A stretch of 64,000 bases of DNA. It comes from Syntrophaceae bacterium. GTDB taxonomy: Bacteria; Desulfobacterota; Syntrophia; Syntrophales; Smithellaceae. The notes under the pieces were generated by a model. That model saw only the letters and a list, made by a program, of their open reading frames with translations, did not search any database and had not been told where the DNA came from. Numbering within the stretch: position 1 is the first letter of the stretch; each line of letters opens with the position of its first letter. The stretch spans positions 1 through 64,000 of the forward strand of contig JAGPFA010000013.1 of the NCBI GenBank assembly GCA_018056765.1, written 5' to 3'. Shown piece after piece: positions 8,411-18,969 of this stretch. The translations under genes were made by a program, and so were the position numbers.

Positions 8411-10123
8411 ATGATCAAGGGAAAATCCTGCCGCTCATATTTGCTGACGCTGGCACTGGTACTGGCTGTTTCCGGCCAGGCTTTTTCGGCCGGGGAGGAC
8501 ACGGCGCAACTGACCTTCAAAAAAACCGCCATTTCACAAAAAAGAGCACATCCTGATGCCTATACGGTACGATATGGAGACATGCTCTCTTCCATCATCC
8601 GAAAAATCCCGGGCATTTCAGAAAAAGACGTGCCGCGTTATTACCGGCTCACACGTGAACTCAATCCCGAAATCACCGACATCGATAAAATTTACGCGGG
8701 GCAGATCATTATTCTGCCGGCGAAAATTCCCGGCGAAGGCCAGGGAACTTCCGGCACAGGCACAGACACAGGTCATACTTATAAAATCCGCAAAGGCGAT
8801 ACTCTTTTGAAGATCGTGTACCGTGAAATGGGGGTCACCTCCGGGGCATGGGACGCCATCAGGACAGTGCAGATGATGAATCCCAGTATTGTCGATGTGA
8901 ATAGAATTTATGAGGGCCGCACAATCATTTTACCCGGTCCCGCGCCTGCAACGCTGGTCGTGGAAGGAGCCCCCGACGCTAAACCGGCGGTGGCTGTGGC
9001 ACAAGCGGAGGAACCGGCCGCGCCGCAAGCGCCTTCACCGCTTAAGGTTGAACCAAAAACCGCCATTCAGTTGTCACCGGCCGCGCGCCTTGCCGTAATC
9101 AAACACATTATCACCAAAATGAACGGCACTATGATGACCAGCGGGAATTACTATTTGCCCGTGTCGGACACGGAACAGTTGACGATTGACTGCGCCGCGA
9201 TACCGGTGATCCAGCTTGACGCACACTCGACGGTATTTCTGGACACGGGCAGCCGCTCGAGCGCACAACTGAAAAAAATTATCAGTGAATACTGGAAGAA
9301 TTATCACCTGATAAAAATCCATGATCAGGATGACGTTATTGTCACGCTGAAAAAAATCTTTAACAACATGCCCGGCTATGGCATATCCAAAGCGCAAAAG
9401 CCGCTTGTGGCCGGCACTTCACCTTCGGTGGAAATTGTCGCGGACTGGGTGATCGCCAAGAAATCATCCCGTGCCGCTTCACGTGATTTATTGGGGATCC
9501 GTTTCGTCGATGCAGCCGATGCGCTGCTGCCGCGGGCAATTGTCAATTACGCAGCCGGAAATTCTCTGCCCATCGTGGAGATATCCGCAGAAAAAGGTAT
9601 CGTTGAAAAACCGCAGGAAATATATTCTCTGCCGCCCGTCTCTTCTTTGCCCTCCTCCCCTTGCAGTGAATTTGCCTGGTCTTTAGTCACCTATCTGAAC
9701 ATCGAGGCACAGAGGGATGCCGATATCCAAATTTTCAACATCGACGAAGACGGTTTTAATCTTTCGGTCAAAGCGGATATCTCGGTGACCGAAGGCGGTA
9801 AGAGAATACTTATTTTCGCGCGCACACTGCCTGAACAATTTGTCGAAACACTCCAAAAAGAAAGCGACAGGCTGATATTCATTTCCGACGATGAAACACC
9901 GGCCGCGACCATGGAAAGGATTCTCAAGGGGCTGAATGTGGCGTTTACCAATGGTTATTTCAGCTTTTCAGGACCGGACAAAAATCAGGCTCCTTATCAT
10001 TTCGGATTTCTGGGCACGCAAATTAAAACAGACAAAAATATTTATCTCGTAAATTTCGATCTCAATAACGAATTGCGCGGCCTTTTACATGAAATCTGGG
10101 GGGCAGAAGTCGTAAAATACTAA
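8411..10123 (+). CDS. exported protein with two LysM domains
   Basis: A 570-residue protein. It has a Sec signal peptide (hydrophobic segment to about residue 26, QAFSAGE), a first LysM domain at about 53-110 (YTVRYGDMLSSII to IIILPAKI) and a second at about 120-180 (TYKIRKGDTLLKIV to TIILPG). A Pro/Ala linker follows, then a roughly 350-residue C-terminal region with no recognised catalytic motif. LysM domains bind peptidoglycan, so it is likely periplasmic and wall-associated. The start ATG follows AGGGAG. The C-terminal region may be specific to this lineage. Confidence 0.75.
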   Translation: MIKGKSCRSYLLTLALVLAVSGQAFSAGEDTAQLTFKKTAISQKRAHPDAYTVRYGDMLSSIIRKIPGISEKDVPRYYRLTRELNPEITDIDKIYAGQIIILPAKIPGEGQGTSGTGTDTGHTYKIRKGDTLLKIVYREMGVTSGAWDAIRTVQMMNPSIVDVNRIYEGRTIILPGPAPATLVVEGAPDAKPAVAVAQAEEPAAPQAPSPLKVEPKTAIQLSPAARLAVIKHIITKMNGTMMTSGNYYLPVSDTEQLTIDCAAIPVIQLDAHSTVFLDTGSRSSAQLKKIISEYWKNYHLIKIHDQDDVIVTLKKIFNNMPGYGISKAQKPLVAGTSPSVEIVADWVIAKKSSRAASRDLLGIRFVDAADALLPRAIVNYAAGNSLPIVEISAEKGIVEKPQEIYSLPPVSSLPSSPCSEFAWSLVTYLNIEAQRDADIQIFNIDEDGFNLSVKADISVTEGGKRILIFARTLPEQFVETLQKESDRLIFISDDETPAATMERILKGLNVAFTNGYFSFSGPDKNQAPYHFGFLGTQIKTDKNIYLVNFDLNNELRGLLHEIWGAEVVKY

Positions 10124-10261
10124 AAGGCCCGGCCATAATATCGCGGGTTCTTTTCCGAGCAAATTTCCCTATCGTTTCCCATATGACTTTTTTAGTTTTT
10201 CACTTTCTTTTTCCACTTTGCCCTGAGAAGGGGGCGTCCGGAATAAAAGGCTCTTTTTGAT

Positions 10262-11233
10262 ATGACCAAAGCGATCGCTCTTTTTTCAGGAGGCCTCGAC
10301 AGTATACTGGCTGTCCGGCTGGTACAGAAACAAAATATCGATGTAACCGGTCTGGCGCTGACGAGCCCCTTTTTCGATGCCTCCAGGGCAAAAACGGCGG
10401 CTCTGCAAATCGGCCTTTCGCTTATGGTCAGGGACATCACCGGCGAGTATCTTCAGATGCTGGCCTCCCCGCGTTACGGTTTCGGCAAAAATATGAATCC
10501 GTGCATCGACTGTCACACGCTGATGCTGAAGGTCGCAGGCGGGGTGATGGAAGAGAGGGCGGCGGATTTTCTGATTACCGGCGAGGTGCTGGGACAGAGG
10601 CCTATGTCGCAAAACCGCCAGTCTCTCCAGCTGGTAGCCAAAAACTCCGGCTATGCCGACTTTGTGCTCAGGCCCCTTTCGGCAAAACTGCTCGCGCCGG
10701 TAAGTCCCGAACGTGAAGGGCAAATCAACCGCGAGTTGCTGGCAGGCATATCCGGTCGGGGGCGCAAGGAGCAGATGCGCCTGGCTGAGGAGTTCGGCAT
10801 CACCGATTACCCGCCGCCTGCCGGCGGCTGTCTTTTAACCGATCCTATTTTTACCAGACGCTTTAAAGAAATGAGCGCAAATGAAACAATAAGCCAGCCC
10901 CGTCAGTACGAGCTTTTAAAATACGGCCGGCATTTTCGCGCACCAAACGGGGCAAAAATAATTGTGGGACGTAATGCGGCAGATAATGACGCACTGCGGC
11001 AACTGGCCGGCGCCTCCGACCTCACCTGCAATATGTCGGGACGCCCCGGGCCTTTTGTTCTGGCCCCGGCGGGCAATGAAGAGGCCCTGTCGCTTGCGGC
11101 GGCCCTTTGCGCCCGCTATGCCAACGTGCCTGAAAACACGCAGGCCGAAGTTATGTGTAATCTTGCCGGCCTTACAAGGATCGTTCGTGTGAAACCGCTT
11201 GGCAGGGATGAATGCGCGCAAATGATTATTTGA
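10262..11233 (+). CDS. PP-loop ATPase, ThiI/MnmA-like tRNA-thiolation family
   Basis: A 323-residue cytoplasmic protein with the N-type ATP pyrophosphatase PP-loop SGGLDS at residues 9-14, then CIDCH at about 81-85, PPPAGGCLLTD at about 184-194, and a C-terminal domain like the DUF814/NFACT-RNA-binding fold. Such proteins are commonly annotated as tRNA 4-thiouridine synthase-related. The exact nucleoside is not known. The paired Cys of CIDC and the Cys of GGCLL could carry sulfur. It stands alone, and its last eight bases overlap the convergent DUF4301 gene. Confidence 0.75.
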   Translation: MTKAIALFSGGLDSILAVRLVQKQNIDVTGLALTSPFFDASRAKTAALQIGLSLMVRDITGEYLQMLASPRYGFGKNMNPCIDCHTLMLKVAGGVMEERAADFLITGEVLGQRPMSQNRQSLQLVAKNSGYADFVLRPLSAKLLAPVSPEREGQINRELLAGISGRGRKEQMRLAEEFGITDYPPPAGGCLLTDPIFTRRFKEMSANETISQPRQYELLKYGRHFRAPNGAKIIVGRNAADNDALRQLAGASDLTCNMSGRPGPFVLAPAGNEEALSLAAALCARYANVPENTQAEVMCNLAGLTRIVRVKPLGRDECAQMII

Positions 11234-12764
11234 TTTTTTTTGTCCCGCCCGCATCGTGCTGCGGTCGCAGAAGATCAAAGACTGTTTTCACCGGGTTAAA
11301 CACAATCAACGGAAGTTCCACAAAAACACTGTTCCAGTAAGCCATGGAGCCGTTCCACAGGCCGGGAAGCTCCTGCGCGAGGAGCGTTGCGCCCTTTTCC
11401 ATTTTGGCAGAAATCAAATATGCGTCGCGATCGACATACTTTTCCAGGTCAAACTTGTTTCCCCGGAAATCTCTGGTGCAGCATACCAGATCAACCGGAT
11501 TGAAAAATTGTGAGGACGACCAGACAGCCTGCTGCCGCTTGTCGCCGGGACGCACATGCGCCGATTCCACAATCTGCACCGAATGCGACCCGTCTTTTTG
11601 CAAAACCCAGAAAGGCCCGCCCCCCGGCTCGCCTTCGTTGCGGACCATGCCGCAGACACGCAAAGGACGGTTCAAAAGAGTAAAAAGCTTTTTCCTGCGG
11701 CGCGCGGTTGTCCAGCCGGCAAAATCAGGCGGCAGCGAGCCGTTTAGGTATTTACAAAAATATTCGGCGTACTCATTTATTTTTTGTTCCGGCAACCGGC
11801 CTTTTTCCAGTTCGCTCAGCATGGCAAAGACCTTATTTTGCACCTCTATGGCCACACCGCCCAGTAATTTTTTATAGGGCAGGATTTTCTGCAAAAGGCG
11901 GCGCGGCACGATGTTGTCGATATTTTTCAAAAAGATGAAGTCTGCATCCAGTGCCCCGAGATTTTGTAAAAGAGCGCCGTGGCCGCCCGGTCGGAACACG
12001 GCCCTGCCCTCTTCATTGCGAAACGGGCTTAAGTCTTCATTGACGGCGATGATATTCGTCGAGGATGATTGAACCGACAGATCCACTTTGATCCGGACGT
12101 TGAATTCTTTTTCCAGGGCGGCCTTAATCCGGTTGACCCTGGCGCGGATTGCCCGCCGGTGCTCCGGGGAAACGGTCAGATGTACGCGGCAGCGTCCGGC
12201 GGCATCGCCGAGGTAGGAGGCTGCCTCGACGAGGTGTTCTTCCAGCGCCGTGGCGATGGCACCCCCCGGATAGGCGTGAAAGTGAATAAGCGCTTTGGGA
12301 AGCCATCCGTAGTTTAAGCCGTCACCGGTTAAAATATATGAAAGCAACGCGGCCGTATTTTTCTCTTTGATGTGGCGGCGCGCTTTTTCGCTGGCATGTA
12401 AAAGCGGGGCAAAAGGCATTTTTTTTAAATCACGATAAAATTTTTTTTCTTCATGTGCGTCTGCAAAGCTCCCTTCCTGGGCTGCCTGAAACCAGCCGGC
12501 AAACATGCGGCTGGCCGCGCCCGAGGCGGGAACAAATTTTATCGTTTTATGACGTGGAGAGAGCCGCTCAAACAACTCTACGAAACGTTTTCGCGCTCTG
12601 GGCGTGACAGTCATGATGCCGTCGCCCACAGTGCAGGGCCGGACCAGTTCCAGGCTTTGCGCCCCCCGGCGGTAAAGATCCATCTGCTTCTTGAGATCGC
12701 GACGGGAAAGACCTTGCAGCTTTGCCTGCTTTATATCTTTTTGTGACAAGTAAGTGTTTTTCAT
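11226..12764 (-). CDS. DUF4301 domain protein
   Basis: A 512-residue cytoplasmic protein of the DUF4301 family. Recognisable are VPASGAASRMFAGW (about 99-112), LIHFHAYPGGAIATALEEH (about 160-178), HLTVSPEH, and a GRAVFRPGGHGALLQNLGALDADFIFLKNIDN block (about 253-284) recalling nucleotidyltransferase/UTP-glucose-1-phosphate uridylyltransferase-type sugar-nucleotide enzymes. Function unproven. Transcribed alone, convergent with the PP-loop gene with an eight-base overlap at the 3' ends. Confidence 0.75.
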   Translation of the reverse strand: MKNTYLSQKDIKQAKLQGLSRRDLKKQMDLYRRGAQSLELVRPCTVGDGIMTVTPRARKRFVELFERLSPRHKTIKFVPASGAASRMFAGWFQAAQEGSFADAHEEKKFYRDLKKMPFAPLLHASEKARRHIKEKNTAALLSYILTGDGLNYGWLPKALIHFHAYPGGAIATALEEHLVEAASYLGDAAGRCRVHLTVSPEHRRAIRARVNRIKAALEKEFNVRIKVDLSVQSSSTNIIAVNEDLSPFRNEEGRAVFRPGGHGALLQNLGALDADFIFLKNIDNIVPRRLLQKILPYKKLLGGVAIEVQNKVFAMLSELEKGRLPEQKINEYAEYFCKYLNGSLPPDFAGWTTARRRKKLFTLLNRPLRVCGMVRNEGEPGGGPFWVLQKDGSHSVQIVESAHVRPGDKRQQAVWSSSQFFNPVDLVCCTRDFRGNKFDLEKYVDRDAYLISAKMEKGATLLAQELPGLWNGSMAYWNSVFVELPLIVFNPVKTVFDLLRPQHDAGGTKKIK

Positions 12765-12834
12765 GATGCATCCTGTTTATGAATCGCGGGCGGCATCCGG
12801 TTCGGATGGGTGCAAATATTATTTCCGGCCCGGT

Positions 12835-14196
12835 TTACTTGACGAATGTGCCGTAAAGGCCGACCACCATGACCATGGCAATTAAAATCGGAACAAGATA
12901 ACGGATCTGCCATACCCAAAATTGGGCTATTTTTGATGCGCTGCGGCCGGTGGCAATCTCACGCCCGGCCCGTGCGCCTCCCCAGACATACCCGGTAAAA
13001 ACAGCGGTTAAGAGGGCTCCGACCGGCAGAAAAATGCTGTTGGAAATCCAGTCGTAAGTATCGAGCAGGTCAGTTCCCAGTCCGGGAAAGGAAAAATCCT
13101 TAAGCAGGCTGTATCCCAGCGAGGCGGGAATGCCGACAATAAAGATGACCACACCCACGCCGGCGGCGGCCCTGCGCCGCGTCCATCCTTTTTCATCAAT
13201 CAGCCACGCGGTGACGACCTCCAGAAGAGAAATGGCGGAAGTCAGGGCGGCAATGGACAGCAGAAAGAAAAACAAAACCCCGAATAAGCCGCCCAGCGGC
13301 ATCTGGGCGAAAACGGCCGGCAAGGTAATGAAGGCAAGTCCCGGGCCGGCACCCGGCTCAAAACCAAGAGCAAAAATAGCCGGAAACAGGGCAAAGCCGG
13401 CCAGTAAAGCCACTCCCGTATCCAGGCCCGCCACCCAGGCGGCGCTGCCGGTAATTTCGTCCTTTTTCTGCATGTAGCTCCCATAGGTGAGGATCGCCCC
13501 CATGCCAAGGCTCAGCGAAAAAAATGCCTGCGACAGTGCAGCCAGAATAGTCCGTCCGGTGACTTTGCCAAAATCCGGCTTTAGATAATAGATAAGTCCT
13601 TCGGCTGCACCCGGCAATGTAACGGACCGGACAATCAAAATCAAAAGCAGAACAAACAAAACAGGCATCAGGATCGTCGCCCAGCGCTGAATGCCTTTGA
13701 CGACGCCGGCGGCGATAATGCCGATGGTCAGAGCCATAAACAGGCCCTGCCAGGCGATTGGCTCGGCAACGCTGCTTATGTGATCCTTAAAGGCCAGAGC
13801 ATGGTCCATCCCGGGGGATACAACGGCAATGACGACCTTGTAGATGTAGGCCAGCGACCATCCGGCCACAACAGCGTAATAGGATAAAATGAAAAAGCCG
13901 GTAAATACGGCCAGCGCGCCGGTCAGCCACCAGGGACTGTGCGGCGCCAGTCTTTTGAACACACCCACCGGGTCACGCTGCGCTTTACGCCCTAGAATCA
14001 TTTCATTTATCAGCAGCGGATATCCCAAAAGCACAACGGCAATCAGATAGATGAGAATAAAAGCCGCACCTCCATGCTCACCCGTCATATAGGGAAAGCG
14101 CCAGATATTTCCCAGACCGATGGCTGATCCGGCAGCGGCAAGAATGAATCCTCCGCGGCTCCGCCAGTGTTCGCGATTTTTTCCTGAATTGTCCAT
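12835..14196 (-). CDS. sodium-dependent transporter, NSS/SNF family
   Basis: A 453-residue inner-membrane symporter of the neurotransmitter:sodium symporter family, with about 11-12 hydrophobic helices. The family signature GSAIGLGNIWRFPYM lies in helix 1, where sodium and substrate bind. The substrate (often amino acids) cannot be predicted. The ATG at 14196 is preferred because GGAGG precedes it by five bases. An upstream ATG at 14214 has no ribosome-binding site. Confidence 0.9.
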   Translation of the reverse strand: MDNSGKNREHWRSRGGFILAAAGSAIGLGNIWRFPYMTGEHGGAAFILIYLIAVVLLGYPLLINEMILGRKAQRDPVGVFKRLAPHSPWWLTGALAVFTGFFILSYYAVVAGWSLAYIYKVVIAVVSPGMDHALAFKDHISSVAEPIAWQGLFMALTIGIIAAGVVKGIQRWATILMPVLFVLLLILIVRSVTLPGAAEGLIYYLKPDFGKVTGRTILAALSQAFFSLSLGMGAILTYGSYMQKKDEITGSAAWVAGLDTGVALLAGFALFPAIFALGFEPGAGPGLAFITLPAVFAQMPLGGLFGVLFFFLLSIAALTSAISLLEVVTAWLIDEKGWTRRRAAAGVGVVIFIVGIPASLGYSLLKDFSFPGLGTDLLDTYDWISNSIFLPVGALLTAVFTGYVWGGARAGREIATGRSASKIAQFWVWQIRYLVPILIAMVMVVGLYGTFVK

Positions 14197-14482
14197 GATA
14201 TCCTCCGGCAGCACCGTGCGGGCAATGACATGAGTTTGCTCGCGCAGACTATAGAAAGTTCAACTTATGGTGTCAAGGCAAAACAAGCTACGCGGTGCAT
14301 CGGCAACGATACCGGTTTTTTCACGCGCACACGTGCAACGGAAAGGCCGCAGTGTGCCGGTAATCGCTCAGTTGTTGGTGTCTGAAAAACAGACGGGGGA
14401 CGTCTGCTTGCCGGAAACTGGTCATGGCATCGTTTCTCCGCGCAGGGGAGCTTTGTTTATTCCGTGGCCGATGAAAAATGGC

Positions 14483-17233
14483 TCAGCGCCCGAGTTCTTC
14501 GCGGATGGCGATACCGATATCTTTAATCATGTAAGGTTTTCTTATGTATCGTCCCGCCCCCAGCCTCTGGGCCTCGCGGACACGCTGTGTTTCGGCATAA
14601 CCGGAAACAATGATGACCTTCTGCCGTGGGTTTACCCTGATAATTCTCCGATAGGTCTCCAGGCCGTCAATACCCGGCGTCATGATCATGTCCAGCAGGA
14701 TAATATCCACCTTATTTCCCCTCAAATACTCCACAGCTTCTTCACCGCCGGAAACACTGTGCACCTGGTAACCAAGTCTGGTCAGGATGGCTGAAGCTAC
14801 ATTTCTTTGCTCCTCGACATCGTCCACAATCAGCACCGATTCCCCGTTGCCGCGGTATTCATATTTGATTTCTTCTTCACTTAGTGCAACCTTCTCTTCG
14901 CGCGTCACTGGGAAATAAAGGGTAAAGATGGAACCTTCTCCCTCTTTGCTGGTTACGTCGATATATCCGCCATGGTCTTTGACCGTGCCCCAAACGATGG
15001 CCAACCCCAGTCCGGTGCCGCTTCTTCCCATTGTTTTGCTTGTGTAAAACGGCTCGAAAATCTTCTCCTGAGACTCCTTGGGAATTCCCTTGCCCGTGTC
15101 GGAAACGGTCAAAATGACATAATCCCCTTCCTTGATGTCATCATAGCCTCCTACCGGCCTGTCCAGGTAGCGGTTCCTGGTCTTTATGGTGACTTCGCCC
15201 GCGCCCGTAATGGCTTCAGCCGCGTTCGTGGCCAGGTTAATCAGGGTTTTTTCCAGATGAATCACAGAACCCCTGATATCAAGAAGCTCAGGATGGCATT
15301 TTACGCTGAAGTTTACCTGGGGATGGCCCTCTTTTAATTTTTCCCAAACAGGTGACTTCAGCAGTGAGGACACGACGCTGTTGAGGTTGAGTACTTCCGT
15401 TGTCGTAACACCTCTTCTGGCCAGCGTGAGAAGATCCTGGACTATCGCCGCCATCCGGCCCGTGGATTTCATCATTTTTTCCACATTGCCTCTTGCCCGG
15501 TCACCGGCGGGAATTTCCATCATCAGCAATTCCTGATAACCGGTAAGAGCGCCCAGGACATTGTTGAGATCATGGGCGACACCGCCTGCCATTCTGCCCA
15601 GCACTTCCATTTTTTCCGCCCGGTTCAGGCGCTCTTTGAGGATCTGCTTTTCTATTTCCGCGTTTTTATGATTGGTGATGTCATTATAAAGAATCTGAAA
15701 CTGTGTCTGGCCGTTCCACAATATTTCCTTACGGAAAGCCTGCAGGTGGCGGATCTGCCCGTCCTTGCGGTATATGCTGATCTCGTATTGCGGTGGTACG
15801 TATTGGCCCGCCTTCCTTTTTTCCCGCCTCTCGAGAAATCCTGGATAACTTTCCGGCGTATAACGCTCCTTGACGGATTTGCTGCGCAGTTCGTCGATGC
15901 TGTCATATCCGTAGATATCCAGAAGGGTCTTGTTGGCATAAATCGTGTCTCCGCCGGCGGAAACAATACGCGCCCCGAGCGGCGAGTCATCCAGCGATCG
16001 GCGGAAGTTTTCTTCACTTAATCTCAGCGCCTCTTCGGCCTTTTTGCGGGCGGTAATGTCGATGGCCACCCCGGCGGAACCTACAGCATTACCGTAGGCA
16101 TCACGACGGACCAGTGCAGAAAGCTCATAACAAACAATACTTCCGTCTTTTTTTATAAATTGAGCCTCGATTCCCTGCCGGGGCAAGCCGGTTGTAAAGA
16201 CCTGATGAAAGTCGCGGTAGAGCTGATCAGCCCACTGTCTGTCCTGGAACAGTCTGTGGTTTTTTCCGATAACTTCTTCCGGTTCATAACCAAGACTGCG
16301 GCAAAGCGCGTCATTGACAAAAACGAAGTTGCCGTCAAGGTCTCCTTCGTAATAAGCCTCCTGCAGGCCTTTGATAATGCCACGGTATCTCTGCTCACTG
16401 CTGATGAGCTCTTCTTCCATTTTTTTGCGGTCAGTGACATCACGCGAACTTAAAATCGCGGCGGTGATTCTGCCTGTTTCGTCGCGCATCGCGTCTCCGA
16501 CCGTCTCCAGCCAGATGTAGCCTCCATCCGCATGCCTGACCCTGTATTGTACGACCGTCTGCCGGCCAAACGCCAGCGCATCGGAAAACATTTTTTTGCA
16601 CCGGTCAGCATCATCGGGGTGGACGATTTCAAAAGCGGATCTGTTGAGCCGGTTCTCCGGCTTGTAGCCCAGTTTTTTGAAATGCGACGGGCTCAGATAC
16701 AAATTGACTCCCCGCAGATCCACAACCCTGATCATGTCGGACATGTTGTCGGTAATCAGACGAAGAAGCTCTTCATTTTTACGCAGCGCTTCTACCGCCT
16801 GCCGGCGGCTGGAGCTGTCGGTGAAAAATCCCACATTGAATTTAACGGCTCCGATAACAAAGTGCGCCATACGGATGTCGTTATAAAAAACTGAGCCGTT
16901 TTTATGCAGGCAGGGAATGTCGTAAGCTCTGTCTGTTTTCCCCGCAACCATGGCCTGAAACTCATCCCGCACGCCGGGCAGCTCCTCTTCGGGATGAAGA
17001 TCCTCCACCCGCAGTTGCAAAAACTCGCCCTCATCATATCCAAACATGTCACAGGCGGCCGGATTCACGTAGGTAAAATAACGTGTTACTGTATCGACAA
17101 CTAAAATGGCTTCCGTAATGACGGAAAACAGCATTTTATAGGCGGACTCATCACCGTCTGGGCTCTCCTTCGCTTTGTCCGGGGCATCCCCCTTCAGCTT
17201 TGCCTCCGCATCTGGTCCCAATCGATGTTCCAT
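14483..17233 (-). CDS. multi-PAS hybrid histidine kinase with C-terminal receiver
   Basis: A 916-residue soluble sensor kinase without transmembrane segments. Domain order: four PAS domains at about 30-150, 155-275, 280-405 and 405-530, HisKA at about 545-610 with phospho-acceptor His in AGGVAHDLNN, HATPase at about 650-770 (N box NLATNAAEA, G1 DTGKGIP, G2 GTGLGLAI), and a receiver at about 800-915 (VLIVDDVEEQ, phospho-acceptor Asp in LLDMIMTPG, Lys in YIRKPYM). The repeated PAS domains suggest cytoplasmic redox or small-molecule sensing. No DNA-binding partner is adjacent. Confidence 0.93.
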   Translation of the reverse strand: MEHRLGPDAEAKLKGDAPDKAKESPDGDESAYKMLFSVITEAILVVDTVTRYFTYVNPAACDMFGYDEGEFLQLRVEDLHPEEELPGVRDEFQAMVAGKTDRAYDIPCLHKNGSVFYNDIRMAHFVIGAVKFNVGFFTDSSSRRQAVEALRKNEELLRLITDNMSDMIRVVDLRGVNLYLSPSHFKKLGYKPENRLNRSAFEIVHPDDADRCKKMFSDALAFGRQTVVQYRVRHADGGYIWLETVGDAMRDETGRITAAILSSRDVTDRKKMEEELISSEQRYRGIIKGLQEAYYEGDLDGNFVFVNDALCRSLGYEPEEVIGKNHRLFQDRQWADQLYRDFHQVFTTGLPRQGIEAQFIKKDGSIVCYELSALVRRDAYGNAVGSAGVAIDITARKKAEEALRLSEENFRRSLDDSPLGARIVSAGGDTIYANKTLLDIYGYDSIDELRSKSVKERYTPESYPGFLERREKRKAGQYVPPQYEISIYRKDGQIRHLQAFRKEILWNGQTQFQILYNDITNHKNAEIEKQILKERLNRAEKMEVLGRMAGGVAHDLNNVLGALTGYQELLMMEIPAGDRARGNVEKMMKSTGRMAAIVQDLLTLARRGVTTTEVLNLNSVVSSLLKSPVWEKLKEGHPQVNFSVKCHPELLDIRGSVIHLEKTLINLATNAAEAITGAGEVTIKTRNRYLDRPVGGYDDIKEGDYVILTVSDTGKGIPKESQEKIFEPFYTSKTMGRSGTGLGLAIVWGTVKDHGGYIDVTSKEGEGSIFTLYFPVTREEKVALSEEEIKYEYRGNGESVLIVDDVEEQRNVASAILTRLGYQVHSVSGGEEAVEYLRGNKVDIILLDMIMTPGIDGLETYRRIIRVNPRQKVIIVSGYAETQRVREAQRLGAGRYIRKPYMIKDIGIAIREELGR

Positions 17234-17395
17234 TTAATGGAGCCTCTCCGCCGGCCGGTGACGGCAAAAACGACAATGTTTAGGTGTTGCGTAAATTACA
17301 GGTTTTATTTAGATATGTCAAAATAAAAATGGCGACGTTTGATTCACTGACTGTTTAGTGCTCAGCACATCGGTACAAATAATTACATGATTGGA

Positions 17396-18967
17396 TTATT
17401 TCCAGCTCCACAAAACACCTGCATTGTCCCTTTCCTGCTTCAGGTAACCTCGGGAGACAAAATCGCGGATTGTTTTTTCAATCATTACCGGGTCGGCGGA
17501 TATTTTAGCTTTCATTCTTTCCGCCAGTATTTTCACTGCGGTATCCGCTCCGCCGTTTAATTCATGCGCGCCGATGAAACCAGCCTGCTCGATCAGATCC
17601 CGCTGCAGGATGGCATAGGTCACATTCATCCTGTAATGACCTTCGACACGCAGATCATCATAGGGCGTGTTTTTTCCTGTTTTAAAATTATCAATCACTT
17701 CCTGCCAGTGATCGTTTATGGCTTTTTCAAAAACAGATACAAAATTTCTGATGTCCTGTGCGCTTACTGCGGATGTACGCACAATCGCGTCATTGGCGTC
17801 GTATTTTGACCAGTCGCGGGTGAGAATCTCCAGATCGTAACGGTCGATCTTTTCACATAGAGTAGTTCCGGGAAAGGGCGCCAGATAATGATAACCGAAC
17901 AGGACATCCAGTGAACCGGCGAATTCCGCCGTCTGTTTGAGCGTCTCATGTGTTTCTCCCGGTAAACCGACCATGAACGAAGCATGAGGCAGCATACCTG
18001 ATTTTTTGCACATCAGGACGGCTTGTCTGGCTTGTTCCAGCGTGATGCCCTTGCGGACTCTTTTGAGCATTTCCGGCGAGCCTGATTCCACACCGAAACT
18101 GATGCTGTCACAACCCGCCTCCGCCATCACGTCAAACATTTCCTGTGTGACGGTATCCACACGGGCAAAAGCACTCCAGCCCGGCCTGAGGCCTCTTTGC
18201 CTCATCAGATTGCAGATTTCTTTCACTCGTCCGGTATCCGAGGCAAACAGATCATCAGCAATATTGATACGATCAAAGCCCAGCTCCATGATCTGCTGTA
18301 TTTCATCGACCACCAGAGAGGGAGTGCGGCGACGCACTTTCGCCCCGACCATTTTTCGTCCCAGGCAAAAAATGCAGCCGTGCGGACAGCCGCGTCCTGT
18401 AATCATGCTTACCGGATAACCAAGCGCCAAATACCGCGAAACGGATAAAAGATGACGGGCGGGCGGGGGGATACGGTCAACATCCGTAATGAAATCTCTC
18501 CTGCCGTTGTTGACAATATCGCCACCGCTCCGGAAGGCAATGCCGCGTATCTCACGCCATTTGTCGGGCCGGCGGATTAACGGGGCAAATTCTAAAATCG
18601 TGTCGTCCGCTTCGCCGATAAAAACCACATCAATTTCGGGAAAGAGACGCAGTGTTTCCTCTACGGTAAAAGAAACATGCGGACCGCCCATCATCGTGAC
18701 CATGTCCGGATCAATGCTTTTCACATCTTTCAGGATGCGCTGCGCATCATAAAAATTCATCGTGACTGAGCCGGTACCCACTGCATCCGGACGGAATTCG
18801 GCAAGTTGTGCGGCAAGTTTTTCTTTGGAATAGCCGGATATGATATAATCGAAAATATTCACTTCGCAACCCGCAGCCTCAAAAGCGGCGGCGACATATG
18901 AAATACCCAGCGGCGGAGAGGGAAATTCTTCCAGGGGATAGGGGGCGGCAATAATCGCGACACTCAT
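17396..18967 (-). CDS. B12-binding radical SAM protein
   Basis: A 523-residue enzyme. An N-terminal cobalamin-binding-like Rossmann domain (about 1-135) carries PPLGISYVAAAFE and TMMGGPHVSF. A radical SAM core follows, with the cluster motif CxxxCxxC at Cys194, Cys198 and Cys201 (GCPHGCIFC), then MVGLPGET and a roughly 130-residue C-terminal tail. It belongs to the BchE/P-methylase-like group. The reaction (methylation or ring chemistry) is not predictable. The ATG at 18967 has AGGGAGA upstream and lies two bases after the acetyltransferase stop, so it is the last gene of the six-gene operon. Confidence 0.85.
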   Translation of the reverse strand: MSVAIIAAPYPLEEFPSPPLGISYVAAAFEAAGCEVNIFDYIISGYSKEKLAAQLAEFRPDAVGTGSVTMNFYDAQRILKDVKSIDPDMVTMMGGPHVSFTVEETLRLFPEIDVVFIGEADDTILEFAPLIRRPDKWREIRGIAFRSGGDIVNNGRRDFITDVDRIPPPARHLLSVSRYLALGYPVSMITGRGCPHGCIFCLGRKMVGAKVRRRTPSLVVDEIQQIMELGFDRINIADDLFASDTGRVKEICNLMRQRGLRPGWSAFARVDTVTQEMFDVMAEAGCDSISFGVESGSPEMLKRVRKGITLEQARQAVLMCKKSGMLPHASFMVGLPGETHETLKQTAEFAGSLDVLFGYHYLAPFPGTTLCEKIDRYDLEILTRDWSKYDANDAIVRTSAVSAQDIRNFVSVFEKAINDHWQEVIDNFKTGKNTPYDDLRVEGHYRMNVTYAILQRDLIEQAGFIGAHELNGGADTAVKILAERMKAKISADPVMIEKTIRDFVSRGYLKQERDNAGVLWSWK

Positions 18968-18969
18968 GA